Of a stretch of DNA of 64,000 nucleotides, positions 39,501-42,500 are shown piece after piece (the stretch's first letter is position 1; every line of letters starts with the position of its first letter). The notes under the pieces are model-generated. The model was not told the DNA's origin, searched no databases, and saw nothing but the letters and a program-made list of their open reading frames with translations. Both the position numbers and the translations under genes were made by a program. This DNA comes from Galaxea fascicularis (lineage: Eukaryota; Cnidaria; Anthozoa; Scleractinia; Euphylliidae), in assembly GCA_948470475.1 (NCBI GenBank), contig OX419335.1, forward strand, positions 12,770,919-12,834,918, given 5' to 3'.

Positions 39501-42500
39501 CTCATTTTCAAACGTGTTCACCAACCATTCTATTCTTTCAGGAGACAACCTGTACCTTTCTATTACTTCAGTCCTTCGCATACCGTCCAAAAAGGTTCTT
39601 TTTTCATACTTTCTTTTCTCACAAGTCGGCATAAACAGTACACCGGCAGCAGCCATTTTCACACGTGACTTTTTTCGTGCCCGAAATATTCAGGTACTTT
39701 GCGAAACATGCCTTACTCTTTTTGGGAGCTTTTCAGGGGACTTTTCAGGTCCGAAAAGTTTTCAGGTGTTTTGAGAAACACACGCGTGGATCCTGTTGGC
39801 GTCCCTCACTAAAACCTAAATTTTGATGTGTTCAAATGTTAAGGCAAGCCTAACTGAGTGTTTGGCGAGGCTAATCATGTTTGAATAGAATCCGACAAAA
39901 ATGGAAATGTTCTAGTCTAAGGCAAGCCTAACTGAGTGTTTGGTGAGGCTAATCATGTTTGAATAGAATCTGACAAAAATGGAAATGTTCTAGTCTATAC
40001 CTCTATACTTGAAGAGTAGTGGCAAATTCAATCTGTCTACTACTGGTATAAGTCTTTAACACAACCAGTACTACATACCTGTAAGAACAGGCCAACATTG
40101 AACAATCTTGACTCCATACCAGTTTCCTCCATTGGGGGAAGTTGTCTTTGTCAACTGAAAATAATTGAAAACCAATAGTCAACCATAATTCAACAATTTT
40201 AATTGCAGAACAGTCCTGACATTGTTGTTTCCCGTTTGCTGCTCACAATCAAAAGACTAAATTGGAAAGTGGAGTCCAAGTTTGGATAGCGACTGAAAGG
40301 GCGTTTATCCGACAGAGCAAAAATGGCACGGGCCCAACAAAAACTGGAACGGTTCCAACAGTTTTTACAAAGAAACAGTGAACTTTTATCTGTTCCGCTG
40401 TGGGTCCACAGGCGCCTATGGACTCGTCACGGAACGGTTAAAAGTTCACTGTTTCTTTGTAAAAACTGCTGGAACCGTTCCAGTTTTTGTCGGGCCCGTG
40501 CCATTTTTGCTCTGTCGTGTAAATGGCCCTTGAGTTCGAGGGAGGAATAGCCTTTCTCTTTGAAACTACCAAAAACTCTGCATCACACTTCATTTTGCTT
40601 GATCAAATTCAATCACCAAAATGGAAAATAACCAGTGTTGTAGCTACTCAAATCCCTACAGATATAGTCAATATCCTTAAAGTTGTCTTTGAGACTTGCA
40701 GGATCTAATTTTATCCTCAGTAGCAGTACTGGAACTACATGTATAACTCTGAGGAGCATGACCATCTGCCATGATGAATCATACTCAATAGGCCATTTCT
40801 GAGTTCATGTCTGCCTCCTCTTCAAAGTGAGTCTAAGTGCGAAGTTTTTGTTATGAAAATTAGTTTTCATTCATATGTAAAGTAGAACTAATTACCATCA
40901 CAAAAACTTCGTACTTAGACTCGCTTTGAAGAGGAGGCAGACATGAACTCGGAAATGGCCTATAATGTGACTGAAATGAAATTCTTTCTCAGAAAAATTT
41001 TGTTCTATTGCAGTTGATGCCACAGTACTGCAGCTTAATGAGTAAACTACTTCATAAGGTGATGATATCTCCTGTGGAGGTGTTGCCTGTTTACAAACTT
41101 TTTTGAGCTTAAGACAATATAATGAATTTGAATGAATTAATTTTTTTTTATGAATTTTCACAAAATCTGGCCTAAATGTTTTAGAGGTATCAACAAAAAA
41201 AATAGGTAGTCAAGGACTACATGTGGCTACTGCTTCACATGCTGTGAGTTATGCATACAAGAATGATGTTTGCAACCCAGTGTTTTCCTATCAGACGTGT
41301 TGAAGAATTTTCACTCATTATAACACTTATCCGATCTTGCTTACAATTTTTATTTCAAGGGCCAAAGAAGCCAAACGAAACGCTGAATGACAGCATTATG
41401 GATCAAAAAAAGTTTCAGAAAATCAAAGGTCCAAAGGACAACAGTCAATACTTTGAAACCCCTTTCCTGGAAACATTTTAAATGTACAATTAAAATAATT
41501 GAGTTTTAATCACATCAAAAATGATAGTCAAGGATAATGTTACAAGAATTTGTCAATGAAAGTTTATTAGCGTGTTGTTTACTTTTAGTGTAGTCAATCA
41601 ATGTGCAAATTTGCATAGTAACCTGAGATTATGTGCAGAAGATGTTTATCATGGAGACTAAACCTATTTAATTGGTTTAAGAGTTTCAAAGGTAAATCAC
41701 CTTGAAAGCGGGATGTTTTTCACTAATATGAATGATAATTGATGGTTTACTTGGTGAAGACTGTGCATATCTTTCACGAATTATGCCATTTTTTATGAGT
41801 TGTGCAATTGGGTGCAATTTGAATATGTGAGATCACATTGTTTACGCTCAATGCAAAGTATCATATCACAGCTCTGGCCTGCGAAAAACATCAGCTCCCC
41901 TGGCCCTTGAATTTGAAACGTCAATATTCAATCATCCCAAAGAACTAACCAATAAGTGAAGACGTTAGTAATTAGATTACACCAATATTCAGTCGTCCAA
42001 AAGAACAAAGTGCCGACCCTGATCTCCAAACACTTGCCGAGTTACTTTAAACTTAATGCACACAAGTCATGACAAAGTGTCTACTGTTGCATGGCAACAG
42101 TAGCCACAAAAATGGAGCCAGGAAATTTTGATACTTGAAACATTTTCTGCTTGGAAAGCATTTATTTTTTATTTTATTTTTTATTTAAACATATTTTATT
42201 GGCGAAGTTTGCCCTAAGAGAAAAATAACTCATCAAGAGGGCTCACTTCGAAATAACATTAAATAAAAAAAAATTCATTAATTTAATAATTAGTCAAAGC
42301 GGCAGCAAAACAGACAAAAGAACATTTAAGCAATGCTAACAGGTGGTAAATACACACTTAAGTACATTTATAAAATCTCTTGGAATCAGATATAAAAGAC
42401 TGGACATGAAAAAATAAATCACTATTTTGCTTCGGAGAAAGTAACTTTGATCCAAACAGAAAAACTGATACAATTTGTGCTTTGGACATAGAAGACCACC

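Larger units (their letters stand above)
29379..39778. mobile_element. Candidate PIF/Harbinger transposon, about 10.4 kb, with nested insertions
   Basis: TTTCTCAAAACACCCAAAAA and CTTTTCGG at 29379-29406 is inverted at 39751-39778 with two mismatches. Both ends carry a second, weaker copy of the same motif 60-90 bp inward. Between them lie the two genes typical of Harbinger elements: a DDE transposase on the minus strand and a Myb/SANT-like gene on the plus strand, convergent. Extra DNA inside (L1-like LINE, MITEs at 30316, 30834 and 35310, and the repeat at 32145) explains its size. No 3-bp duplication is evident, so the exact ends are uncertain. The whole element sits in an NBAS intron. Confidence 0.68.
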
